From Blattamonas nauphoetae (Eukaryota > Preaxostyla > Oxymonadida), in contig JARBJD010000112.1 in the NCBI GenBank assembly GCA_033064195.1, positions 62,001 to 126,000 on the forward strand: a stretch of 64,000 bases of DNA. The letters are read 5' to 3'. Position numbers and translations under genes: made by a program. A model generated the notes under the pieces. It was not told the DNA's origin, made no database searches, and was given only the letters and a program-made list of their open reading frames with translations. Position 1 is the stretch's first letter. Each line of letters opens with the position of its first letter. Of this stretch, positions 33,901 to 44,700 are shown one piece after another.

Positions 33901-35831
33901 GATCTGGCGTGAGGCGGACTGAGCTTCGTTGATTGTTGACAAGGCGTCGCTCGTCATTTGTGCCATTCGAGACGCGATGAGCACGTTGTCCCGGGATGGA
34001 AGGTGACGGCTGTCCGGGTCATCGTGGTGATCAGCAGAGACAGACACGACTTTGCCAAACTTGCGGAAGGTGGCAGGGATGATGCCGTAGCATTCAGAGA
34101 GTGTCTCCTCAAACACACAATCGAAGGGCGGCTTGCTGAACGAGTCTGCCAGTTCGTCCAGTTCGGAGACAGTGTGATGGTCGATTTTGATGGTCTTGCG
34201 TCCATCTGTGATGTGGGTGAGTTTCTTCTTGCGCTGTCGTTTCTCATTGTCTCGAGTCGATTGCTTTTCTTGTTTTAGTCGTTTCATTTGCATCTCAATC
34301 ATTTCTTGTGTGACGGTTGTGTCGAAGAGGGTGGGGTCAGAATCAAAGGAGAGGATGTTGGGAATTGTGACATTTAAAAAGGCTTCGGTGAGGGTTGTTG
34401 CTCGAATCGTTTTATCTCCACAACAAGAGACAAAGGTCGGTGAGGGTGATGTGATGAACTTGGCGCCAACATTTGGCAGATATGGTGATTCGCTGAAGTC
34501 CCACTCAACTGGAATGTGATAAGGAGATGATGAATCAGTGAATGAAATCATAAAAGCACGATCTGGAGAGGATGCGGCAAGGAGATCAGGAAATGCGGTT
34601 GACCAACTCAGATGAGTAATATAAGGGCATGTTGAACTAAGAGAAGGGAGACAATTGAGAGAAAAGACAGGAGTCTTTGGGCTCCCCGCACGAAGGTCCC
34701 AGATATGGACAATTCCATCTGTTCCGGTCGAGGCAAGCCAATAATCGATGTATCGATGCCAAGCAACAGACTGGATTCCCGAAGAATGAGCATCTGTAAA
34801 AATGGAATAAAAACATTGGTCATACTTCGTAACCCCCAAACTTTCACAGCAGAGTATGGTTTCGTGTTTGTATCTGCAGTGAAAGAGATTCTGAGATTTT
34901 CTTTGACTCGGACGTCAAAAAGTCGAATGATTCCATTGATTCCACCAGCAGCTATCTCGAAAGCAGATGTAGGTCGATGCATAATTGATGTTAGTTCACA
35001 GGAGCATTCTTCTGTTTGAACAGAACCTTTCTGGTAGACATGGTCATAAATGTGTGCACAATCCTCTTTTGCGACAACAAATTTGGAAGCATCAACAGGG
35101 TTGATATCGATTCCACGAATTGGGGAGATTGACAGGTAAGACGCGTCAAGAGGTTGACCTGAAGCTCCGATTGATCCATTTAACTGAAGAGACTGTGCTA
35201 CAGTCTGATTTGGGGGGAAGAGTGTTCTAACCACAGGTGGAGCCGTGAAATCTTGATAGCTGTCGGCTTCACATTCAGCTGGAACGAGAGGAACTGGCTG
35301 ACACATGTATGATACTACATGGCCAGTTGATGTTCCACATAACAATACATCATTTTTCCAATCAGAACATGTTGTTATATACCTATAAAATGATTGAGAT
35401 TCGATATAGAACAAACGGAAAAGGATCGGAAGGTTGTATAATTTCGATAGGCTGAGAATGAAGAAGTGGGGAGTTATCTGGTGATTCTTCTGACTGGAGA
35501 AAGCCACAAATTGTTGGAGAAACAAGCGGAACGGCTGACATCACAGCAAAACATGGCTGGACATCGTGAACTGCAATTGAAGAGATTGTTCTGATAAACC
35601 TAATGTCCTCAGTTTCATAATACTCCACTGGATCAGATCTATTAATTTCAACAAAAAATAAAGAAAAAAGTTCGTTTGATTCTCATGTAAAATTGCATAC
35701 GTTGAGAATGACGAATCTTCATTATCGTAACGAGAGAGACGCCACGAAGACGCATCTGAGACAAATTTTGTTGAAAATGGTTTACTATGGTGATCTGTCA
35801 CAGAAAATAACTTTGAGGAAGACATTGACAT
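30868..35831 (-). CDS. Large WD40-repeat protein of unknown function
   Basis: Exons 35831-35701, 35638-35417, 35382-34826 and 34793-30868 give 1,611 residues. The first 420 residues form a WD40 propeller: blades include LLCGTSTGHVVSYM, EIAAGGINGIIRLFDVR, YWLASTGTDGIVHIWDLR and FVSCCGDKTIRATT. The rest has no domain I can name. It contains a charged coiled segment (residues 500-560), helical stretches (near LVETAYLCHLSLKVFSELKS), a Pro-rich tract (PPPPPLILNK), an Asp run (ETAQDDDDDDDD) and a folded-looking C-terminus. A WD40 head with a long helical tail suggests a scaffold, but the partner cannot be told. The three introns (62, 34, 32 nt) all lie within the propeller. The gene is flanked on both sides by 365-bp direct repeats. 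Confidence 0.75.
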
Positions 35832-35876
35832 CCTCAGGTTTGTGGGGAGAGTTCAAATTGTTGTGGGTGGAAATCA

Positions 35877-36241
35877 CAAGAAGCCGTGCAGTTGTCCTCA
35901 ATCATACCTCCTTCACAGATTTTCTCTCCGTCAGACACAAATATCCAAACAATTACATCGCATTTTCCCTCTTTTGACGAAAACTTCTTTTTTGGTCCTT
36001 TCCAACGAAATGAATTGCTCTCCCTCTTTGCTATGTGATATCCGCACTGTCTCTTCGCTCTCTTCTTGTTCAACTCAATTCACACAGGCCTTCTTGCATT
36101 CTGTCATTTTCACCAAGAGGAGAATCAACACCATCTGTGTTCACGTCCAATCTGGAAATGCGCTGGAACGACTGTCAAAACTGGTCTATGAAGAAAACAG
36201 CTGTCTCTTCGATGAGTTGTTTTCTGCTGATCAACGAGCAG
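35877..36241 (+). repeat. 365-bp direct repeat, copy B
   Basis: Partner of 30460-30824. It fills most of the 343-bp interval between the WD40 start (35831) and the DEK_C stop (36175). Its last 67 bases encode, on the minus strand, the final part of the DEK_C domain of the neighbouring gene, so this copy is the likelier original. Confidence 0.9.
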
Positions 36242-36861
36242 TCGAAAAAATCCTCCAATTGATACCGGAGATTCTTCAAGCTTATCGCCGATGAACTCGA
36301 ATCTTCTTCCAATATTCGAATGATTTCTGCTTGGATGGCGCGATCGGAAGGCAAATTTGTGTTGGTCTCTACGTCTGATCGTCGTTTTCGTTGAGATGGT
36401 GGCGAATTTGCGCTATCTGAGGTGTACACACATGCAAGACGAGGTGTGGTGCTCTTTGAATGATTGACAAAGACAATAAAAAGACCTGGAAGATGATCTC
36501 ATCTTGTGTCTCTGACTTGTCAGGTGATGAGTTGTCGCTGCGCTCGTTTCTTAGCTTCTGGACAATTCCTTGTACTAAGTCTTGGTGATAGAACAATGAT
36601 TGGGAAATTTTAGCTTCTAGATGTTTCGTCAAAGCTTTGAAGTCAATGGATGTCGAAAATTCAGAGGATGAAAGAAGAAGAGTGATCTCTCGGTAAAGTT
36701 TGTGCTCAAGAAGTTTCAAGGGGCTAGGTTCCTGCATATAAGATAATTAGATAGGATTTATGTATGAAGAAGAAGTTTGCTTGAGGATTAAATTGTTGAA
36801 TGACAATCATGGGTTGATTCAAAGTTCGTTCTTCTTCTTGGACCTTTTGTGTGATTTTCAT
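36175..36861 (-). CDS. Small protein with two DEK_C-like domains
   Basis: Exons 36861-36805, 36731-36486 and 36453-36175 give 193 residues. Two copies of a helical motif resembling the DEK C-terminal domain are seen. The first spans residues 20-80 (LLEHKLYREITLLLSSSEFS to HQDLVQGIVQKLR). The second spans residues 135-193 (AIQAEIIRILEEDSSSSAIS to SRKQLIEETAVFFI). Between them is a Ser/Arg/Lys-rich linker with QRKRRSD, a possible nuclear localisation signal. DEK_C domains bind DNA or chromatin-associated partners. A chromatin role is inferred. The 73-nt first intron is the longest in the window. The proposed start ATG shares its bases with the start of the divergent TBC1D31-like gene. A downstream ATG at 36810 is an alternative. 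Confidence 0.6.
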
Positions 36862-39800
36862 GAGTGACGATGATCCGCACTCTATCCCAAGGTTTAAAGG
36901 ATTATCCTTAGCCCTGTTCGAATCCGGTACCGTGACCTTGACGAATTCGGAGACACAACATCTCCTTGCCACTCTCCTTCTTCCACATCTTGAGTATCCC
37001 AATAATTGTCAATATCACACTATCCACAACCCAACTTACACACATCTCGCCATTTCAGGGAATCTTTCATGTCTTGTCGTAGCCCAATCATCTTTCCCTC
37101 GCCTATTGATTGTCCCACTTGCAAAGCGGGTTCGTTCTGATCCAAATTTTCCAGAAACTGATTATTCAGCAGGATCTTTATCACAGTCAAGTAAATCACA
37201 ACATATATCTCGAACAATTCGAACTTCTCAAAGCACACTCATTCCTGATTCATTTATGGATCTTCGAGCCCGAATCATTGATTGGGATGCATGTTTTTCT
37301 CAAGAAAATTCTGCCATTTCAATTGATATTCCTTTTAATCAAGAGCGTGCCGAGCTCTACGCAACTATCTCCAAAACACAACTCCTACGTGCTGATCCTG
37401 GTTTTCCTGGGCTCACGTCTTCTTGCGAGACAACGTCAACACATTCCCGGCATTCTTCATCTTCCTCGTCTGGAGCAAAACTCCGGGGGATGTCTGATAC
37501 AGCATTCCCAATTGTCCAGCAACTCAGTTTCATCCCAAATCCACCCATCTTTTCTTTCTTCTGCCCTTCGCCCTTTGATCAGCCGTCGTCTACTCCTCCC
37601 ACAAACTCCTTGATGACTCCACAGCTTCCCAAACACACGTCGATGCCTGTCGATTCTCAGTCGTTCTTTGTGGCAGTGCTTTACTCGGACGGTGTCATCA
37701 GAATCGTCTGTCTTCCTCTCTTCGCAGTTGTCTACACACTCTCCCTTCCCACACAACATATCCTTGGTTTCGCCCTCTCCAGAACTCAACCAACGAATTC
37801 AAAAAACAGTGGAGATGACTTCGTGAAGAACCAGACATCCACAATCGATGTTCAGACAGTCATTGTTCTCGACTGCGTTGATATCGGAACTGGAAAGCGC
37901 CAGCGAATGAAAGTCAATCTTTACGATTGGTTAACCGACATCGACACAAAACGTCACGACAAAGGAGTCAAAGGAACTGAGACACTTCGGACAACGTCAT
38001 CCGATTCTCTCGCTCCTTCCAGTGTCAGCAATCCCGTCGTTCTGCTCGAACATTCCTTCGTCGGATGTTGTTGGTATCTCCACAACGAACCCGTGAATCA
38101 TGCCCTTCACAAGGGACACGACACAGTAACGGGAGAGATTAATCTCGCAACAGAACGTGATCTCCCTCACTTTTCGGCTTTCTTTCCAAATCATATCGAA
38201 TCTGAAACAGGCCAGAAGAAAGAGACTCATCCGACAGACCTGATGAATCGAGCACTCGCGTCTCAGCTCTCTCGATCCCAGTCCAGCATGTCCAGCGCGG
38301 ACGAACATCTGCACAGACTCACCGACCGAATTGTCTTTATTCATTTTCTCGTTCTTGGAAGTGCGAAAACTCTGTCAAAGACTCAGCTTGGACTGAAAAA
38401 CCTGAATGCGCGCCGAGAGGAAAGGAACCGAAGGAAACAGGCACTGAAGGCCTCACAAAAGTCGCCACAGCAAAAGAGAGAAATGAGTCTGGACGAAGTG
38501 CGGATGGCTGAGCTCCAAGACTTCTTGGACTCGTCGGAAGAAGCGGTGTATTCCAACATGTACCCTTATCGGATCGACAAGAATGTTGTCCCGCTGTTGG
38601 ACGTCTCGCTTGACTTTGCGGTTGGGGAGGCATTTGAATCGAGAGATGCCGTCCTGACAAATGATAGAATTCAATTGTGCTCGCCGCACTTTTCTTTTGG
38701 CATTTCTGATCCACGCTACGACGTTCCCATCCCTTTCGCAGAATCAAAACCCACTCCAACACCAATCCGTTCCCCACATTTCTTTAATTCCAGTGCTTCA
38801 TCACAATTCAATCCAACTTCGAGCCAATCCTCTCAACCACTCACAACACAATCACAAACATCCAATCGCTCAAACGGATCGAATCGTGACACATCAAACG
38901 GCATCCAAAGAACAGTTCGATTCTCCTCAGCAGAATCAGATCAACCAGAACGTCTTGGTCGTGAATCAACTCTTTCTGATAATTCACATCACTCAATTCA
39001 CTCGCAGCATTCAATTCATTCGTCCTCATTGAACAAACAAGAACAATCAGTTCATTCATCAGACAGGTCTGCACACAAAAGCGAGGGAGGATCACACCAT
39101 TCAGCGAAACATTCGCAAAGTTCGTCACATCGCACCAGTCATCATTCAGACCACCCTGCTCCTCCAACTCATCGCAGTGAGAAAGGGTCATTGCACAGCG
39201 ACCGTGGCAGCATACATTCATCCTCGAAACAACGAACTGGCCCAGACCCGCTCACTCCACCAGCCATTTCTCGATCGTCTCGGTCATCCTCAATCTTCTC
39301 AAATCGCTCCTCTGCTTCGTCACAGAACATCCCGTTCAATCACCAACGTTTCTTTGAGACATGTTTGAACTATCTCAGACGAAACACATCGTTCCCACTC
39401 TCAACTCGCCCATCAATTTATTCCACTCTTCTGTCTCTTCCGATGGATCCGTCTTCTTTTCGTGCTTTGAAATTCAAGTCTCGGAAGCTCATTTCGGCAT
39501 ATCCGCACCTCCTCGCACACCTCCCGTTCGCTTACCCGATTAAGCACTCCACGCTCAAGGAGCGATTCCTGGAGATCATGCAACTACTTTCTGTGTTCAA
39601 CCTGGCGTGGTCTGACATTGGCTCCACACGAAAGGATTTGACTGTGAGCGATGAAGAGTTTGTCGATCGAGAAGGGATGCCTCTTCTGTTCAACATTCGC
39701 GTCAACACAAGTTGGATTCCGTCGTTCGTTTTTCCTTTTCTGAAACTTATCTCTGTCGAACAAGATCCATCCAATCAACTTGTTTTTGAAGTTATTGCTT

Positions 39801-42268
39801 CCCTCCTCTCAAACTCTCCCCTCCGCTCATTTTTCCATCAGACATTCTCCGTCACCTCGCTCAGCTCACCACCACTTCACACAGACACACTTGCTTACAC
39901 AGCTCATCTGATTCGCCACTACGATCGAACACTCGCCGACCACTTGGAAGAGGTTGGAGTCGGTCAGGGCGAATGGGCAGGGCGACTGTGTTCAACTCTC
40001 TTCTCCGAAGTCTGCTCAACGACGGCTCAATGGGGCATGGTGCTGGACTGGCTGATCTTCAAAGTCAGCGAGTCGATGTGGCGAGAAACCATTAAACGAG
40101 AAAGAGAGAACCAAGATCGGATTCAGCCCACGGAAGAGAAGGGGAAAAAGTTGAACGATGGTCTGAAAGTTAAGTGGCATCCACTTCGATCGTATGACCC
40201 ACGACCCGATGACGAGTTTATCGCTGTCGATTGGATGGCGTGCATGTGTGCCTCCTTTGCACTCCTCAACTCCGACAAGTTGATGACTTGTCAGTCTGCA
40301 GACACTGTCGACATGATTGTGAACCAGCATCTGAACTTTCCAACAAACTCTTCGCAAGATCGGAGCATCGATTCGCAGGAAGATGAAGATCTGCCACCTC
40401 AATCGGATGAATCTGCGCAAAAGGACAGGCAGAAGAAACAAATCACTGTTTGGATGGAGAAAGCATGCGAGGTCGAGGAAAAGCTGCCAGCCGAGATTAA
40501 GCGAGGATTGTTCGAAAACACGCCGAAGTTCAAACCGATCGGATTGATGGAGCATCGTGAATTTGAAGAACTCCGAAGTCCTCACTCGAAAGAAGGGATG
40601 AAGGTTCTGTCGCGGATGGGAGACGCAGACGAGGATGATCTTGATCGCTATCGTGAGATGATCACACCCTCGTTGGAGCGCGGAATGACGTGGAGCACGA
40701 TGAAAGGAACAACCGAGTTTGGAGTCACCGATGTTCAATTCGGAGGAAGCGGTCTGTCTCACGCTGGCTCTCTTCGACCATCGGGAAGTTCCACACGTCG
40801 GTCCTCGACCAGTTTGAACGACGAGGGAAGCGGTGAAACAACAGTTTGGTATGAATACGAATGGAGGGGATTGAACGACAAGTTCTTCGAGTCGTCTGTG
40901 ATCCGATGCGCCAACGAGCGTGAACAGGCCTGGAAAGATGGAATGAAAAAGAAGAGAGAAGAAGAGCGGTACGAGAAGATCAAACAGAGAGAAATGGAGA
41001 TGGGGGTTAAGTACGAGCTTGAAGCAACAAAGAAGACAATGTTTGAGAAAAGACGAGATGCCATCCGGAAGGAACGCGAAGAAATCAGAGACGAGGAGCG
41101 TCGGGATGAGATGGAAGAGTGGAGGAAACGAGCAGAGAAACGGACCAATGAACTCGTCGAGATTAACAAGAAAAGGGAAAGCGCATACCAAACAATGGTC
41201 GACATGGAAACAGAGATTGCTCAAGAAGCGCTTGATGAATTGATGCAAACGAAACGCAAGTTGGATGGCGAGGCTCAAGAATGGGAAGAACAGAACAAGG
41301 AAATTGAGCGGATGGGCCAGGAGAGGGAGAGACTTCTCGAGTTTGTCATTGAAACAGCCCACAAACGAGAGGACCAACTGGAAATCGATCGGAACAAACA
41401 GTGGCAAGCCGATCTGAAAATGAAGAGAAAGGAAGCCGAACGACGCGAACGTGAAAAATGGCAAGTTTTGGAGAGAGCGAAAATGGAACAAAAGAAGAGA
41501 GAGCAAATCCGGCAGGCAGAGGAACAGCGGAACAAGATGTTGAGAGAAGCTGAAAAGGACCGAATCCGCGGATCGGTGTGGAGCTGGCTGGTTGAAGGAG
41601 AACTGGCGAAGAATGAAGCAAAGTCGAGACTCAGTGAAATGGAAGCTGTCTTCGCTGAAGAGAGCCGGATAGACAACGAGCGGATGGAAGCAATGGTGAC
41701 GGAAGAGAAGAAGCAGGCCAGGTCGGTCATCGAGTTCGAACATCGTCGCCAGATGCAGCTTCTCTCAGATGAAAGTCAGGCCCTTCTCGACAAACAGAAA
41801 CACAAACTGGCAAGACACAACCAGCGACAGTTGGATCGTCTCCGAGAGGAACGGCTTTTGACGAAGAAGAAAGAGACGGAAATGGAATTGATGAAGACAG
41901 GAATGGCTCTCAACCAGCAAGCAACGGTTGAAATGGAACGGATTGAAAAAATGAGAGACAATGCAGTCGCTGGAGATATCTGTCTTAAAGAAAAGGAAGC
42001 CACACTCGCACAGAACAGGCAAACAATGGCAAACCTCATCACATCTGAACGGACTCGGATGAAAGACATCAATGACACGGTCAGTTGGCTCAGAATGAAT
42101 TCGACCGAAAAGAAGTTGCCGTCAGAAAATGAGTCGAGGAAGGATGCTCGGACACGACGAGCATTTGAAGACGCAACACGCGGTGCGAGTGAGGGAGCAG
42201 TGGGAGATGGGAGAGATTTGGTCTTTCTTCGGAACAATCGCGCTGATCCTCTTGCAGCACACGATTAG
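36860..42268 (+). CDS. TBC1D31: TBC1D31-like protein: WD40, TBC and coiled-coil regions
   Basis: A single intronless exon of 5,409 bases gives 1,802 residues. A TBC-type region covers about residues 830-1,140: AYPIKHSTLKERFLEIMQLL, SWIPSFVFPFLKLISVEQD, QLVFEVIASLL, LIRHYDRTLADHL and LCSTLFSEVCSTTAQW match the order seen in TBC1D31/WDR67, including its FPFVKLFQNNQLICFEVVAT and LLETLFSEVLTREEW blocks. The family acts at centriolar satellites and in cilium assembly. The N-terminal 550 residues are beta-rich and weakly WD40-like. A His/Ser-rich tract follows near residue 720 (SIHSQHSIHSSSL). Residues 1,350-1,760 are one long Glu/Lys/Arg coiled coil, as in the animal protein. I saw no classical catalytic Arg and Gln fingers of Rab-GAPs, as in TBC1D31. 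The start codon overlaps that of the DEK_C gene. Confidence 0.65.
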   Translation: MSDDDPHSIPRFKGLSLALFESGTVTLTNSETQHLLATLLLPHLEYPNNCQYHTIHNPTYTHLAISGNLSCLVVAQSSFPRLLIVPLAKRVRSDPNFPETDYSAGSLSQSSKSQHISRTIRTSQSTLIPDSFMDLRARIIDWDACFSQENSAISIDIPFNQERAELYATISKTQLLRADPGFPGLTSSCETTSTHSRHSSSSSSGAKLRGMSDTAFPIVQQLSFIPNPPIFSFFCPSPFDQPSSTPPTNSLMTPQLPKHTSMPVDSQSFFVAVLYSDGVIRIVCLPLFAVVYTLSLPTQHILGFALSRTQPTNSKNSGDDFVKNQTSTIDVQTVIVLDCVDIGTGKRQRMKVNLYDWLTDIDTKRHDKGVKGTETLRTTSSDSLAPSSVSNPVVLLEHSFVGCCWYLHNEPVNHALHKGHDTVTGEINLATERDLPHFSAFFPNHIESETGQKKETHPTDLMNRALASQLSRSQSSMSSADEHLHRLTDRIVFIHFLVLGSAKTLSKTQLGLKNLNARREERNRRKQALKASQKSPQQKREMSLDEVRMAELQDFLDSSEEAVYSNMYPYRIDKNVVPLLDVSLDFAVGEAFESRDAVLTNDRIQLCSPHFSFGISDPRYDVPIPFAESKPTPTPIRSPHFFNSSASSQFNPTSSQSSQPLTTQSQTSNRSNGSNRDTSNGIQRTVRFSSAESDQPERLGRESTLSDNSHHSIHSQHSIHSSSLNKQEQSVHSSDRSAHKSEGGSHHSAKHSQSSSHRTSHHSDHPAPPTHRSEKGSLHSDRGSIHSSSKQRTGPDPLTPPAISRSSRSSSIFSNRSSASSQNIPFNHQRFFETCLNYLRRNTSFPLSTRPSIYSTLLSLPMDPSSFRALKFKSRKLISAYPHLLAHLPFAYPIKHSTLKERFLEIMQLLSVFNLAWSDIGSTRKDLTVSDEEFVDREGMPLLFNIRVNTSWIPSFVFPFLKLISVEQDPSNQLVFEVIASLLSNSPLRSFFHQTFSVTSLSSPPLHTDTLAYTAHLIRHYDRTLADHLEEVGVGQGEWAGRLCSTLFSEVCSTTAQWGMVLDWLIFKVSESMWRETIKRERENQDRIQPTEEKGKKLNDGLKVKWHPLRSYDPRPDDEFIAVDWMACMCASFALLNSDKLMTCQSADTVDMIVNQHLNFPTNSSQDRSIDSQEDEDLPPQSDESAQKDRQKKQITVWMEKACEVEEKLPAEIKRGLFENTPKFKPIGLMEHREFEELRSPHSKEGMKVLSRMGDADEDDLDRYREMITPSLERGMTWSTMKGTTEFGVTDVQFGGSGLSHAGSLRPSGSSTRRSSTSLNDEGSGETTVWYEYEWRGLNDKFFESSVIRCANEREQAWKDGMKKKREEERYEKIKQREMEMGVKYELEATKKTMFEKRRDAIRKEREEIRDEERRDEMEEWRKRAEKRTNELVEINKKRESAYQTMVDMETEIAQEALDELMQTKRKLDGEAQEWEEQNKEIERMGQERERLLEFVIETAHKREDQLEIDRNKQWQADLKMKRKEAERREREKWQVLERAKMEQKKREQIRQAEEQRNKMLREAEKDRIRGSVWSWLVEGELAKNEAKSRLSEMEAVFAEESRIDNERMEAMVTEEKKQARSVIEFEHRRQMQLLSDESQALLDKQKHKLARHNQRQLDRLREERLLTKKKETEMELMKTGMALNQQATVEMERIEKMRDNAVAGDICLKEKEATLAQNRQTMANLITSERTRMKDINDTVSWLRMNSTEKKLPSENESRKDARTRRAFEDATRGASEGAVGDGRDLVFLRNNRADPLAAHD

Positions 42269-42449
42269 TATTTCTTTCTCATTTCACAATGTTCTCTTGT
42301 TTCACAGTGCTATTTTCCTTTATGTCACTCTTTCTTCAACCATGAAAATAGCACCATTGATCGAGTGTAGTCTGGAATAGATCGGTTGACATCGATATTT
42401 GAACTAGGATTAGATCTGAGTCCATAATAGTCATATCAAGGACTTGAGG

Positions 42450-44700
42450 ATGAATTCTAATCATCTCCTTGAGTCAAAACGTCAATTTTTCTATGACAAT
42501 GAAGGCACTGAAGAGTCCCGAGGAGATAAAATCAGATTGCGAGGGAACAAACGAACAACAACCGAATCACTCAAAACCTCTTCAAATATCAGTTCACATG
42601 CTGACATGACCCAAAGTGATCCTTTCACGGTTTTCCATCCTATCTGTGTCAGTTTTCTGTGTTGGTAGGACTATCCGAACGTCGTACAACAAACATTCTC
42701 AGCGCTCCAATCGCTGAATACAACCTTAATCACAAATCTCGTCCCTGAAATCATTGCTCAGTTCGGTTTGGCTAGTTTTGGATATTCTCCTTAGAAACTC
42801 GACAATATTTCGATAGTTTTACGTCAATGAATGGAGTTGAGTTACTCTCGTCTTTGCTCTCATCCGTGGAATCAACTGAACTGAAGGTCTTTTTTGTCGA
42901 TATTTCACTGTTTTAGATTCTCTTCCTCCGAATAATTGACGGGATTGGTATCTATCTTCATTTCTTATTGAGATTTTTCTTCAGCTCAAATGGATGAAGA
43001 TGATGTTCTAGTAACGATTAATGCTCATTTGGCTCCACAACTCGTTCATTTATGTTCAATCCTCTCCCCGGAGATACTTTCATTGGTTAGCCTCATCCAC
43101 TCATCACATTGTCATCAAGTCTCTCTCAATTTTAGGACAATTACACGATAGTGGGCAGTATCTGGTCTCTCTTGGACTCGTTGATCATCTTCAAAGCATT
43201 CTCACGTATATTTTGAACTCGATCATTCCTCAAACTGGGCATATCATCACTGATCCAGTTGGCCTTCCGAGTGAGTGTATCACATTCATCAGACGATTTC
43301 TTGGAGTTCTTACCAACTGTACAACTGGGCTGAATCATCATGTTATCAATCAGACATACACTCCTCAGTTGGTTCGACTATTCATCCTCCAGAACTCGAG
43401 AATTGATAGCTCACTCCTGGAATTCTTTGATAACCTCGGCTCAATTTCTGGGAAGAACCTACAGTTGCTTTTTGACACTTTGAACACAATTGAATTTCAG
43501 GATGAAGACGTCAGTGCCGAATCATCCATGCCAATGCTTGCATTCCTTCTGAATCGCATAGGATGTTATCAAACGCTCTTCATATCCTCCAAACATCAGC
43601 ATACTATTCTTCTTTCCCTCGAACTTTGGCAACAGGTCGACTTTTGGTCAGAAAACGGTGATCGTGAATACATTTCCGAGAGATTTGAAGATGCCCATTT
43701 TAACGTCTTAGAATTACTCCTCACCAGATATCGTCTTCTGAAGGTGATGCTAAAGGTTCTTGGAAGGATTATCTCCCTCAGTGAGGAGAACGAAACGATA
43801 CTTCTGCAAAACGGAGTGTCTCGAACTTTGGGCTGTCTTCTTCACACTCTCTATAATTTTGTAAATCCGTCACATCCCCAAAACAGCTATTTGGCCAGTG
43901 AAACGGAAGTTGCAGGTGTATTGGAAGGATACCGGTGCAATGAGCCGATCCCAGACTACTCCGCCCTGTACACTTACTTGGATTCACTCAACCACAACAC
44001 CCAACCGTCTTCTATGGTCTTGAATAGCTTCATAGAATCGTCTTCGTGGAAAAGATTTGAAATGAAACACACCAAAGAGATCAAAAAACGGATCAACAGA
44101 CTCCTTCACGAACTCATTTTTGTCTGCAGCAATATCACTGCGGGAGTTGTTAGCCAATGCGACCAGTTCCTCACCGATCTTTACCCTCACTCTGAGAACT
44201 CGGCGAATGAGTTCCTCCACATCTTGACGTCTCTTCTGCCGCGAGTCTCAACGGAAACCCAAGTGGAGATTGTGTACACGTATCTGTATGTTTCGTATGT
44301 GCCGAGAGGGCGGGACGAAATTCTCGCTCTCCAAATCATCCCAACACTCATCGACCTCATCCGACCCAACGTGTCACCCATCCACAATCTCCAAGTCCTC
44401 GTCTGCCAAACCATTTTCTATAACACTTCCAAAATTATTGATGCGGATGTCATCAACGACATCGCTCAACAGCTCCGCCAGGTCGAGGCTGTGTACGTCC
44501 TGCTTGGACTGCGTCAATCGAAGAATGCCGAAGTCCGTGAATGGGCTGATCATGTTGTGGATGTCCTTCGGAGTTGGGAAACAGATTCTGGCATCTCCGT
44601 TGGCTTTCGCGAAGCGGACGATAATCCTGATGGGATCGTCTCGTTCGTGGACTCTGACAATCGAGAAACAGACAGCTCACCCGCATTGGAGGATCATTGA
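42450..44700 (+). CDS. ARM/HEAT-repeat protein, possibly a divergent importin-alpha
   Basis: Exons 42450-42629, 42669-42765, 42795-42886, 42917-42947, 42985-43085 and 43120-44700 give 693 residues. Every junction keeps frame, and introns are 29-39 nt. Beyond a basic N-terminal segment (GDKIRLRGNKRTTTES) the protein is all helical, with repeats such as LKILFLRIIDGIAQMDEDD, ILGQLHDSGQYLVSLGLVD, FLGVLTNCTTGLNHH, MLKVLGRIISLSEENETIL and IPTLIDLIRPNVSPIHNLQ. A basic, flexible N-terminus followed by ARM repeats is the layout of importin-alpha. The canonical W/N positions of the NLS groove are not clear, so that is a weak suggestion. The C-terminus is acidic. It lies 181 bp after the TBC1D31-like gene on the same strand. 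Confidence 0.65.

Noticed and set aside
40016-41743. 575-codon minus-strand frame
   Set aside because: It is opposite the TBC1D31-like coiled coil in another frame, with Phe/Leu/Ser-biased composition and no domain.
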